From: Candidatus Buchananbacteria bacterium RIFCSPHIGHO2_01_FULL_44_11
GTDB taxonomy: Bacteria > Patescibacteriota > Patescibacteriia > Buchananbacterales > UBA6539
NCBI GenBank assembly: GCA_001817345.1
Contig: MHIE01000005.1
Span: 1-43,523 of the forward strand
Reading direction: 5' to 3'
Length of the DNA stretch: 43,523 nucleotides
Every line of letters starts with the position of its first letter. The stretch's first letter is position 1. The position numbers were made by a program, and so were the translations under genes. Of this stretch, positions 7,511 to 16,111 are shown in pieces. The notes beneath the pieces are model-generated. The model was not told the DNA's origin. It did no database searches and saw nothing but the letters and a program-made list of their open reading frames with translations.

Positions 7511-8377
7511 TTAAAAAATTTCCGCCGGAAAGTTTTCTGATTTTTTAATTGAATTGTCCGGGTACAAAATCAGATACTCAAAGCTATAATGCGGTTCCAG
7601 GCTTTCGGCCGGGAAAAAGTATAGGCAGGTGGTTAGGGCGTCAGCGATTAGAGCGGTTTTAGCCATGACCCAGACGGCTAAGATGTGTTTGGGTGACTCC
7701 AGCCGGCGGGGATCAATAATGTGGTGGAACCTGTCCCATTGCCGCCGGCTGCCGGCTGAGCCGCAGAGACTGCAATTGGTAATCTTGGCTAAACCGATGA
7801 CGCGCTGGGCGTTGCGCGGGTCTTCCAGGCCGACCCGGAGCAGTCTGTTTTTTTCGCTTTGTTGTAGAATGTCGCCGCCGGCATCAATGCAAAACGAATT
7901 TAGACCTTTTTGTTTGAGCAGTTCGCCGACTAAATCAATTAGATAGCCTTTGCCCGCCGCGCCAAAATCCAGCCAGACCGGTTTTTTTAAGGTTAATTGC
8001 GGCGGCTGGTAATCCATCACTTCTGCCCAGCGCGCCGGCGGCCGGAGTTTTTTTGGCTTTAATCGGTATTTAGCGTCATAGCCGGCATCAACCAGAACCT
8101 GGCCGATTAACGGCGTAAAAGCGCCCTCGGTAATATTATAAAGTTCTTGGTATAAAGAAAGTAGGGGTTTAGCATCAGCCGGTAAAGTGTAAGTACCCTG
8201 GTTTTTTGCCATAGCCGTGACTAAAGAATCCGGCCTGAATCGCGAGTAGGTCTGGTCAAAAATTTCAATTCGGTCTTCAATTTGTTGGCGCAGGTCTGAT
8301 TGCTTTTCGGCCGGCCAGTCGTCGTTAAAATCAATTTGCCACCTGGTGCCGATAGCTTCAAAAATAAACTTATCCAT
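7511..8377 (-). CDS. apbE: FAD:protein FMN transferase (ApbE family)
   Basis: FEAIGTRWQI, DFGAAGKGYLIDLVGELL, SFCIDAGGDI, HHIIDPR motifs. Confidence 0.9.
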   Translation of the reverse strand: MDKFIFEAIGTRWQIDFNDDWPAEKQSDLRQQIEDRIEIFDQTYSRFRPDSLVTAMAKNQGTYTLPADAKPLLSLYQELYNITEGAFTPLIGQVLVDAGYDAKYRLKPKKLRPPARWAEVMDYQPPQLTLKKPVWLDFGAAGKGYLIDLVGELLKQKGLNSFCIDAGGDILQQSEKNRLLRVGLEDPRNAQRVIGLAKITNCSLCGSAGSRRQWDRFHHIIDPRRLESPKHILAVWVMAKTALIADALTTCLYFFPAESLEPHYSFEYLILYPDNSIKKSENFPAEIF

Positions 8378-8387
8378 ATTAAATCGC

Positions 8388-8864
8388 CTAGGCTTTGGCC
8401 TGGACTTTAATTTTTTCTAGGGCGCTGTTAAAGCCTTTCGGTGTTAATGAAGCACCAGAGATTTTGTCCAGACGGACGGCGTCAATGTTTTTGCCGACGA
8501 CATATTGTTTATAGTTCCTGGCAAAGATTTGCTGAAAAGTTACTGATTCCGATTCAGTCGGCTTGAATTCTACCGCCGTATCAACAATAATGTTATTTTC
8601 TATTTTTAGTTTTACTTTAATTTGCTCCGTTCCGCCCGGAGACAGATAGCCACTGCTTTGGGTGTATTCTCCGTTTTTGTAAATCGTAGTGATTTGAGTA
8701 ACGCCGGGATTATTATTTAACCCTGGTAAAGCCGGGACCGGTTTGCCGATGCCGTTTTTCATGATTTTACCCAAGCCAAACAAAGCCAGCATTAATACCG
8801 CCGCCACGATACCGGCGGTGATTTTATTTTTTCTTTGGGGGTTGGTGGCTGGATTTTGGTCCAT
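8388..8864 (-). CDS. membrane-anchored FMN-binding domain protein
   Basis: N-terminal TM, C-terminal FMN-binding fold with ISGASLTPKGF flavinylation-like motif. Confidence 0.8.
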   Translation of the reverse strand: MDQNPATNPQRKNKITAGIVAAVLMLALFGLGKIMKNGIGKPVPALPGLNNNPGVTQITTIYKNGEYTQSSGYLSPGGTEQIKVKLKIENNIIVDTAVEFKPTESESVTFQQIFARNYKQYVVGKNIDAVRLDKISGASLTPKGFNSALEKIKVQAKA

Positions 8865-8991
8865 GGTTAAACTTAATTAAATCAGTTTTTACATTGTAGC
8901 AATTTTAAGCTAAAAAATAAAGGATTTTTGGCAGTCTTTTATTTGACTAGTTAAAATCAAATCAGCGAACCACGGCTAAGCTGGCTCCAGA

Positions 8992-9020
8992 TTGACAATT
9001 ATCTTAGGCTGATATATTAT
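8992..9020 (+). promoter_or_regulatory. promoter of the DHH gene
   Basis: TTGACA (8992-8997), 17-nt spacer, TATTAT (9015-9020). Confidence 0.7.
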
Positions 9021-9094
9021 TACTGGCTCTGTCCCGTTAGAAATCTATCTTTTATAAGTCGGGGCAGATAATCATCATAATTTCTAACCGAGCT

Positions 9095-10063
9095 ATGGTT
9101 AATATTGCTGACAGTCAAAAAATCAACAATCTGGTTCGGGGGGCGGCCAATATTTTATTAGCCACTCACCAAAATCCGGATGCCGATGCTTTGGGCAGTT
9201 TATCGGCTTTTTGCCAATGGCTTGAGCAAAACGATAAAAAATACGACGCTTTTTGCAGTAATTTGCCGGCCAGTAATCTGCAGTTTCTTTTTGATTCGGA
9301 AAAATTAATTACCGATCCGGCGGTTTTATTTGAATCCCGCTATGATTTGATCGTGGTTTTAGATTCCGGCGACTTAAAGCGGGCCGGGCTGGTTGAACTG
9401 GTTGATAAATACCCCGATTCTCAAATCATTAATATTGATCACCACGCGACCAATCCGAATTTTGGTACAGTTAACTTGGTTGATGTATATGCCGCTTCTA
9501 CCACCGAAATTTTGTTTCGGCTTTTTAAGGCGGTTAATTTTTCCGTCAGCGCCAAAACCGCCTCGGCTCTTTTGGCCGGCATTGTTGATGACACTTATAA
9601 TTTTACCAACCCAAACACCAGCCATGATTCTTTGGCGATTGCCTCCCAGCTTTTACTGAAGGGCGCAAAACTTTCAGTCATCAGCGATTTTTTAGGCAAG
9701 AACAAAGCTTTAGCTGACTTGCAGCTTTGGGGTCGCATTTTGTTTCGTTTGCGGGTTAATCAAGAATTGGGCATTGCCACCACCGTTGTGACTTTGGAAG
9801 ACCTGGCCGACGCCCCCCAGGGCTTGGAAGTAACCGAAGGCATTGCCAATTTTTTGAATAATTTAAGCGGGGTTTCGGCTACCTTGATTTTGCGCCAGGA
9901 AGACGCCGAAACGATTAAGGGCAGTTTTCGGACTAACAGTGACTTGATTGATGTGGCGAAATTAGCTACAATATTGGGTGGTGGCGGTCATCGTAAAGCC
10001 GCCGGTTTTAAACTCAAAGGTAAGCTAGTCTCCACGCCGACAGGCGGCTGGCAGGTTATTTAG
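9095..10063 (+). CDS. DHH/DHHA1 phosphoesterase (NrnA-like nanoRNase / pAp phosphatase)
   Basis: HQNPDADALGS, DHHATN, GGGGHRKAAG motifs. Confidence 0.9.
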   Translation: MVNIADSQKINNLVRGAANILLATHQNPDADALGSLSAFCQWLEQNDKKYDAFCSNLPASNLQFLFDSEKLITDPAVLFESRYDLIVVLDSGDLKRAGLVELVDKYPDSQIINIDHHATNPNFGTVNLVDVYAASTTEILFRLFKAVNFSVSAKTASALLAGIVDDTYNFTNPNTSHDSLAIASQLLLKGAKLSVISDFLGKNKALADLQLWGRILFRLRVNQELGIATTVVTLEDLADAPQGLEVTEGIANFLNNLSGVSATLILRQEDAETIKGSFRTNSDLIDVAKLATILGGGGHRKAAGFKLKGKLVSTPTGGWQVI

Positions 10064-10146
10064 AGAATTAAGAATTTGGAATTATGAATTAAGGCCGGTA
10101 CAGAATTTCTTGATTCATAATTCTTGATTCATAATTCAATTTAACT

Positions 10147-10722
10147 ATGTACTTAATTCCAACCGTTGTAGAAAAATCTAGTTTTGGCGAGCGGGCCTAC
10201 GACATCTATTCTCGCCTACTCAAAGAGCGCATCATTTTTTTAGGCGCGCCGATTGACGATGCGGTGGCTAATACCGTTATTGCCCAGTTGCTATTTTTGG
10301 AAAGTGAAGACAGTAAAAAAGACATTAAACTTTACATCAATACTCCAGGCGGTTCAGTGACAGCCGGTTTGGCCATTTATGACACTATGCAGTATGTTAA
10401 AGCTGATGTCACCACTATTTGTATCGGCATGGCCGCTTCCATGGGCGCGGTTTTACTCGCGGCCGGTGCTAAGGGCAAGCGCATTGCTTTGCCTAACTCG
10501 GAAATTATGCTGCACCAGGTGATGGGCGGCGCTGAAGGCCAAGCGACAGACATTAAGATTCGGGCGGAGCATATCCTTAAGATTAGAGACCGGCTTAACC
10601 AAATTTTATCCAAACACACCGGTCAGCCATTACAAAAAATTGAGAAGGACACTGACCGTGACTTCTTTATGAATCCGGAAGAAGCCAAAAAATACGGCGT
10701 GGTTGATAAGATCATCAAGTAA
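10147..10722 (+). CDS. clpP: ATP-dependent Clp protease proteolytic subunit
   Basis: Ser ([14 protein letters not shown]) and His (MLHQVMGG) active-site regions. Confidence 0.98.
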   Translation: MYLIPTVVEKSSFGERAYDIYSRLLKERIIFLGAPIDDAVANTVIAQLLFLESEDSKKDIKLYINTPGGSVTAGLAIYDTMQYVKADVTTICIGMAASMGAVLLAAGAKGKRIALPNSEIMLHQVMGGAEGQATDIKIRAEHILKIRDRLNQILSKHTGQPLQKIEKDTDRDFFMNPEEAKKYGVVDKIIK

Positions 10723-10724
10723 AG

Positions 10725-10753
10725 TTGACATTTTTCGGCCGTTGGTATATATT
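10725..10753 (+). promoter_or_regulatory. promoter of the SAM riboswitch transcript
   Basis: TTGACA (10725-10730), 17-nt spacer, TATATT (10748-10753). Confidence 0.7.
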
Positions 10754-10774
10754 AGATATATCATTGAAAATTAG

Positions 10775-10886
10775 CTAATTATCAAGAGTGCTATCTGTCA
10801 AGGGTTCTGGCCCAATGATAGCCAACAACCCATCCGCCATAACGTGGACAAGGTGCTAAATCCAGCCCATTAGGGGAAGATAAGAT
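10775..10886 (+). promoter_or_regulatory. SAM-I (S-box) riboswitch aptamer
   Basis: TTATCAAGAGTG...CTGGCCCAATGATAGCCAACAACC...AAGGTGCTAAATCCAGC...GGGGAAGATAAGA matches SAM-I core. Confidence 0.9.
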
Positions 10887-10897
10887 CAATCACAAAG

Positions 10898-10919
10898 ACT
10901 CTTGCCCAAGAGTTTTTTT
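10898..10919 (+). terminator. riboswitch expression-platform terminator
   Basis: ACTCTTGCCCAAGAGTTTTTTT; ACTCTTG can alternatively pair with CAAGAGT at 10783-10789. Confidence 0.85.
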
Positions 10920-10925
10920 GGTTTC

Positions 10926-10959
10926 TAAAAAGCCGATCTTCCTGGTAGGTCGGTTTTTG
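10926..10959 (+). terminator. second terminator-like hairpin
   Basis: AAAAAGCCGATCTTCCTGGTAGGTCGGTTTTTG. Confidence 0.6.
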
Positions 10960-11087
10960 TTTAGTAATCATTTATGTTCTTTAAGTGAAAGGAGGGATAA
11001 GACCGCAATAAGATTTGAAGCCTTGATTTTGGAGGCCTACTTCGGTAGCCCTATCCAAGTCGGCAAACTCTCAAGGAGGTAGGTAGT

Positions 11088-11276
11088 ATGTCTGATTTAG
11101 CGTTGTTTAATGCCGCTGCGTCGGTTAATCCGCCGCCGGTTCCCGAATCCGATTATTGTCCGGCCTGCGGGACCGAAATTTTGTTTGGCTTTGTCCGGCT
11201 CAACCACTATTGTCCGGCCTGTCGCCAGCCGCTGGCGATTGAAGCTGGCCAACTGGTCCAGACGGAGTCCAAGTAG
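11088..11276 (+). CDS. 62-aa zinc-ribbon protein
   Basis: CPACG...CPACRQ double CxxC; SD AAGGAGG upstream; strong terminator downstream. Confidence 0.7.
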   Translation: MSDLALFNAAASVNPPPVPESDYCPACGTEILFGFVRLNHYCPACRQPLAIEAGQLVQTESK

Positions 11277-11338
11277 TTCGATCAAACCAAGATTACTTCT
11301 GGCTGAAGCCAGATAGCCACGGTCTTTATCCCCGATCA

Positions 11339-11370
11339 GGGGTGCACTCAGTTGCACCCCAATTTTTTTG
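11339..11370 (+). terminator. intrinsic terminator
   Basis: GGGGTGCACTCAGTTGCACCCCAATTTTTTT. Confidence 0.9.
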
Positions 11371-11460
11371 TTGATTTTTGCTGAGTCTTATCCCCGCACC
11401 TATTATGTTAAACATCAGATAATAGGCCCACAGCTAGCCAAATTCCATAGGTGGGGTGGC

Positions 11461-11489
11461 TTGCCAAAAATTAAGACCCGTGCTATACT
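11461..11489 (+). promoter_or_regulatory. rny promoter
   Basis: TTGCCA (11461-11466), 17-nt spacer, TATACT (11484-11489) with extended -10 TGC. Confidence 0.7.
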
Positions 11490-11740
11490 CGGAAAGTATC
11501 ATTAATTATTATTGATTTAGAAACATTAGGTGATATAAAGTTTAGAGACTAAAGATGGTATTAATCCGCTTTTCCTTGCCTTATCCTCGCCGTCTAAGCG
11601 ACTAAGACTGACATGAAATTACTACTCTTCTACATTCCTCAAACTCAAAAATCCTATCAGCGGGATTAATTTTCGCTTATCTATTTCTCTCTCTAAAAAA
11701 TCAATCATCTAGTTTTCTATCTCACTACAGATAGAAACCT

Positions 11741-13267
11741 ATGCAAAACATTTATTGGGCAATCGCGCTTTTTTGTGGCATCATCGGCGGGGTTGCTTTT
11801 GGTTATCAGCTGCGTAAAATTTGGGCGTTCAAACGCAAGGATACGATTGAAGCTAAGATTGAAAACCTGATTAACGAAGCCAAGACCAAACAAAAAGAAA
11901 TCTTACTCGAAGCCAACGACAAGGCTTTAAAGGTGATTGAAGATGCCAAACGGGAATCAAAAGAAAGGGAACAAGAGTTAGTCCGTTCTCAGCAACGCTT
12001 AGAAAAACGTGAAGCTCTTTTTGACCAAAAGCTGCTAGATTTGGAAAATAAGAAGCAGGAACTTTTGGAAAAGGCGGAAAAGGTGGAAAAAATCAAAGAA
12101 GAGGTCAATAAAATCAAAGTTGACCAACTGGCCAAACTGGAAAAAATTGCCGCCATGAATAAAGAAGAGGCCGGCCGAATTCTTTTTGACAACGTGGAAA
12201 ACGAAATCAAAGAAGACTTAGTGGTCAGAATCAAAAAGTTGTCTTATCAGACTTCCGAAGAACTGGAGCGCAAGAGTAAACAAATGCTGATTTCAGTCAT
12301 TGAACGCTGCGCTTCTTCCCATGCGTCAGAAAGTACGACGACAACCGTCGGTTTACCCAGTGATGAGATGAAAGGCCGGATTATCGGCCGGGAAGGCAGA
12401 AATATCAGAACTTTCGAACAGCTAACTGGCGTGGAAATTATTGTTGATGATACCCCAGGTGCCATTACTATTTCCGGTTTTTCGCCGATTCGACGCCAGG
12501 TGGCGAAAAAGGCTTTGGAAAAACTGATCAGCGACGGCCGCATTCATCCGGCCCGGATTGAAGAAACCATTGAAGCCGCCAAAAAAGAGTTGGCGATTGA
12601 AATTAACAAAGCCGGCGAAGACGCGCTTTACCAAGTTGGCATTACCGGCATTGATCCAAAGCTAGTCCAAATTTTGGGCCGGCTTAAATACCGGACCAGT
12701 TACGGCCAAAATATTTTACAGCACTCAATTGAAGTGGCTAACCTGGCCGGCCTGCTCGCTCAGGAATTGGGTGTGGACATCGGCATTGCCAAACGCGGCG
12801 GGCTCTTCCACGACATTGGCAAGGCGGTTGACCATGAAGTGGCCGGCGGCCATCCGGAGATCGGTTATGACATTTTAAAGAAATTCGGCGTGGCCGAAGA
12901 AATCGCCTACATTGCCAAAGCTCATCATGAAGATCACCCGCAGACTTTGGAGTGCGTTGTGGTTAAGGTGGCTGACGCCATTTCCGGCGCTCGGCCCGGC
13001 GCCCGCAAAGACACTTATGAACATTATCTCCAACGGTTGGAAGAATTGGAAAACATCGCTACCAGTTTTGAAGGCGTAGAAAAGTGTTATGCTATTCAGG
13101 CCGGCCGCGAAATCAGAATTTTTGTTGTGCCCAATCAAATTGATGATTTAGCCGCTTTTAAACTGGCTAAGGCCGTGGCGACTAAAATTGAGCAGGACCT
13201 AAAATATCCCGGCGAAATTAAAGTGACGGTGATTCGTGAGACTCGGGTCGTGGAGTATGCCCGGTAG
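11741..13267 (+). CDS. rny: ribonuclease Y
   Basis: N-terminal TM/coiled coil, KH domain (GRIIGREGRNIR), HD domain (LFHDIGKAVD). Confidence 0.97.
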   Translation: MQNIYWAIALFCGIIGGVAFGYQLRKIWAFKRKDTIEAKIENLINEAKTKQKEILLEANDKALKVIEDAKRESKEREQELVRSQQRLEKREALFDQKLLDLENKKQELLEKAEKVEKIKEEVNKIKVDQLAKLEKIAAMNKEEAGRILFDNVENEIKEDLVVRIKKLSYQTSEELERKSKQMLISVIERCASSHASESTTTTVGLPSDEMKGRIIGREGRNIRTFEQLTGVEIIVDDTPGAITISGFSPIRRQVAKKALEKLISDGRIHPARIEETIEAAKKELAIEINKAGEDALYQVGITGIDPKLVQILGRLKYRTSYGQNILQHSIEVANLAGLLAQELGVDIGIAKRGGLFHDIGKAVDHEVAGGHPEIGYDILKKFGVAEEIAYIAKAHHEDHPQTLECVVVKVADAISGARPGARKDTYEHYLQRLEELENIATSFEGVEKCYAIQAGREIRIFVVPNQIDDLAAFKLAKAVATKIEQDLKYPGEIKVTVIRETRVVEYAR

Positions 13268-13338
13268 TTGCGAGTCGCAAATGGCAAATAGTTGATTGAA
13301 AAAATGATTTTCAACAAGCGATTATCAATTAGCAAAAT

Positions 13339-14133
13339 ATGAAAATATTATTTTTTGGTGACATTGTCGGTAAAATCGGCCGGACGGCAATCCGGCAGGT
13401 TATCGCTGATCTGAAAAAAGAAGTTGAGCCGGATTTGATTATGGCTAACGTTGAGAATTTAGCTCATGGCACCGGCGTAACGGAAAAAACTTTGCAGGAA
13501 TTGCTGGATTTAGGCTTTGGCTTTTTTACTTCGGGCAACCATATTTTTGATAAACCCGAGGCGGAAGTTTTGCTATCCAGAAAAGATTTTCCGTTGATTC
13601 GGCCGGCCAATTATCCACTCCAAACTCCTGGCGATGGCTACAAAATTATCAGCGTCGGCTCGCGTTCACTGCTAATTGTCAATTTAATCGGCCGGGTGTT
13701 CATTAAAGAGAATTTTGATTGTCCATTTAGGAAAATCGATGAGATTTTAGCCGCGGTTGACACTAAAAAATTAGCCGGCATTATTGTTGATTTTCATGCT
13801 GAAGCGACTTCAGAAAAAATTGCTATGGGCCATTATTTGGCCGGCCGGGTTTCGGCGGTTTTAGGCACTCATACTCACGTCGCTACCGCCGATGCCCGGA
13901 TTTTGCCCCCAGGCACGGCTTATTTAACCGATATTGGTATGGTTGGCGCAATGGACTCGGTAATCGGAGTGGACAAAGGTCCGGTCTTAAAAATGTTTTT
14001 AAGCCAGATGCCGGCGAGTTTCCAGATCCCCGAAGAGGGTGAAGTCATTATCAATGCCGTGGTTTTAACTATTGACCCGCAAAATCAAAAAGTTTTGGAT
14101 TTGACCAGACTAGACAGAGTTGTTAAAGTGTAG
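13339..14133 (+). CDS. ymdB: YmdB-family metallophosphoesterase
   Basis: KILFFGDIVGKIGR, NVENLAHGTGVTEKT, GNHIFDK, GTHTHVATAD. Confidence 0.92.
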   Translation: MKILFFGDIVGKIGRTAIRQVIADLKKEVEPDLIMANVENLAHGTGVTEKTLQELLDLGFGFFTSGNHIFDKPEAEVLLSRKDFPLIRPANYPLQTPGDGYKIISVGSRSLLIVNLIGRVFIKENFDCPFRKIDEILAAVDTKKLAGIIVDFHAEATSEKIAMGHYLAGRVSAVLGTHTHVATADARILPPGTAYLTDIGMVGAMDSVIGVDKGPVLKMFLSQMPASFQIPEEGEVIINAVVLTIDPQNQKVLDLTRLDRVVKV

Positions 14134-14203
14134 TAGTATATTTCTATTGTTATAAATAATTTATTAGCCGACTTGAGCTAATAATCATGAAGGGAGGTGG
14201 CTT

Positions 14204-14488
14204 GTGAACAAAGCAGAACTAATCGAAGTCATATCGCAAAAAGTCGGTATCTCTAAGAGAGAATCCGAAGAAGCGGTTGACTGTCTGACCCAGACAATTA
14301 CCGAAAGAATTAAGGCGGGTGAGGAGGTGACTCTGACTGGGTTTGGGGCTTTTTCGGCGCGAACCAGAAAAGGCCGAGTGGGTGTTAATCCCCGGAATCC
14401 CCAAGAAAAAATTGATATCCCTTCGGTTACAGTCCCTAAGTTTAAAGCCGGTAAGAATTTAAAAGAGGCTTTAAAAGCTAAGGCTTAG
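14204..14488 (+). CDS. HU-family DNA-binding protein
   Basis: MNKAELIEVISQKVGISK...GFGAFSARTRKGRVGVNPRNP. Confidence 0.95.
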   Translation: MNKAELIEVISQKVGISKRESEEAVDCLTQTITERIKAGEEVTLTGFGAFSARTRKGRVGVNPRNPQEKIDIPSVTVPKFKAGKNLKEALKAKA

Positions 14489-14517
14489 TTGATCAGGTAG
14501 ACTTAATATAAATTTCA

Positions 14518-14594
14518 CCCCGCCGTTTCTGTTTGTTTTAGTAGGGACAAAATATTATTTTGTCCCTACAGATGCAGAAACGGCGGGGTTTCGT
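14518..14594 (+). terminator. terminator of the HU gene with a second hairpin nested in its loop
   Basis: Outer CCCCGCCGTTTCTG/CAGAAACGGCGGGG; inner GTAGGGACAAAAT/ATTTTGTCCCTAC. Confidence 0.8.
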
Positions 14595-14712
14595 TTAATT
14601 CAGAATTATCAGCTTAGCTGGTAGGTCTGTTTTCGCCTATAGACTAGTTGCTTTTATCTCCCCCACTTCGTTTTTCGAACTTCGTAGGGCAAGTCGAGCT
14701 TTGGTAAGCAGG

Positions 14713-14739
14713 CCTCCCCCTCCCATTGGGAGGGGGAGG
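14713..14739. repeat. 12-bp perfect hairpin CCTCCCCCTCCC-ATT-GGGAGGGGGAGG
   Basis: Direct reading; followed by polypurine tract to about 14763. Confidence 0.9.
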
Positions 14740-14791
14740 AGGAGAGGTGGAGGTGGGAGGGGGATTAATTAACCCCTGGCCTTTATTCTCT

Positions 14792-15589
14792 TTAGCTTAA
14801 GAGTACACCGCCGTCAACAACAACAATTGAGCCAGTCATATACGACGAAGCCTCGCTAGCTAAGAACAAAACAACCGTGCCGATTTCGTCGGGCTGGCCC
14901 GATCGGCCCATCGGTATTTTGGCGTTAAATGTTTCCATAATGGCTTTTTGCTGTTCAGTTGATAAATCCTTGACCATGGCGGCGGTACCTTCAGTTGAGA
15001 TACTGCCGGGCGCAATGGCGTTGACTCGGATGCCGAGATTAGCCACTTCCAAGGCAAAGTTTTTGGTAAAGCCCCAAACGCCGTGTTTGGAAGTGTCATA
15101 AGCGGCTAAACCCACCATGCTGGGGTGTAAGGCGTCAATCGAGGCGATATTAATAATATTGCCGCTTTTATTTTTCACCATTACTTTAGCCGCTTCCCGA
15201 CTCATTAAAAATACGCCGCGCTGGTTAACGGCCTGGATTTTTTCCCACAAAGCTAAATCCATTTCCATCACCGGCATTGAAGGGAAAATACCGGCGTTAT
15301 TGATTAAAATATCAAGGCCGTTGAATTTTTTTACCGTCTGATTGATCAAGTTTTCTACCTCTTTTTCGCTACTGACGTCAGTCTTAACAAATATCACCGG
15401 GCGTCCTTGGCGAGTCAGTTTTTGAGCCTTTTCTTCCCCGACTTTTTCAGCGATATCGGCAATAACGACATTAGCTCCGGCCTCCGCCAGTCTTTTGACA
15501 ATGCCATAGCCAATGCCCATTGACCCGCCGGTGACAATCGCGGTTTTGCCCTTGAAGTTGAATAATTCAGCAATTGATTTTTGAGGCAT
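14792..15589 (-). CDS. SDR family oxidoreductase
   Basis: AIVTGGSMGIGYGI, INNAGIFPS, YDTSKHGVWG. Confidence 0.9.
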   Translation of the reverse strand: MPQKSIAELFNFKGKTAIVTGGSMGIGYGIVKRLAEAGANVVIADIAEKVGEEKAQKLTRQGRPVIFVKTDVSSEKEVENLINQTVKKFNGLDILINNAGIFPSMPVMEMDLALWEKIQAVNQRGVFLMSREAAKVMVKNKSGNIINIASIDALHPSMVGLAAYDTSKHGVWGFTKNFALEVANLGIRVNAIAPGSISTEGTAAMVKDLSTEQQKAIMETFNAKIPMGRSGQPDEIGTVVLFLASEASSYMTGSIVVVDGGVLLS

Positions 15590-15702
15590 ATTTTTTGGTT
15601 ACTTAGAATTATAGTGGTATTATACCAAAAAATCGCCTGATCGGCGATTTATTGGCGACGTAGGGCGAGTGTCCGCCTGAGGCGGACCGAATTTAGCTAG
15701 CC

Positions 15703-15803
15703 AAAAAGGGTGCAATACCCCGTCCCGTATATAGTAAACTTAAAGCCTCTACGGGACTGCGTAAGAAGTGGGCGGAGCAAGCTCTGCGGTCAATACCCTT
15801 TAT
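15703..15803. repeat. palindromic dispersed repeat, copy 1
   Basis: AAAAAGGGTGCAATACCC-[hairpin]-TGCGTAAGAAGTGGGCGGAGCAAGCTCTGCGGTCAATACCCTTTATT; second copy at 33093-33167. Confidence 0.85.
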
Positions 15804-15809
15804 TAGTTT

Positions 15810-16082
15810 TTAAAAAAGAGAGATACGCAGATTGGCGTCCAGCGCTTTGGCTAATCGGTTAAGAAAAGCCAAGCTTGGGTTATAATCGCCGCATTCCAGA
15901 CGCGAAATGGCTGATTGTTTCGTGTTGAGTTTTTTGGCCAATTCGGCTTGGGTTAAACCTTGTTTGAGGCGTCTTTCAATGATTAACTGGGTTAATTCAA
16001 ATTCCGAGTTGAGTTTTTTGTAGGCTTGGCTGGTTTGCCGGTCTTTAAGTAATTGCTGCTTTAATTTTTTGTATGTTTTCAT
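15810..16082 (-). CDS. XRE-family HTH antitoxin (HigA-like)
   Basis: LTQAELAKKLNTKQSAISRLECGDYNPSLAFLNRLAKALD. Confidence 0.9.
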   Translation of the reverse strand: MKTYKKLKQQLLKDRQTSQAYKKLNSEFELTQLIIERRLKQGLTQAELAKKLNTKQSAISRLECGDYNPSLAFLNRLAKALDANLRISLF

Positions 16083-16111
16083 AGTATTGGCAGTATAACG
16101 TATATGTTATG

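Noticed and set aside
11989-13138. Antisense ORFs inside rny
   Set aside because: Overlap a confident conserved gene; typical shadow ORFs.
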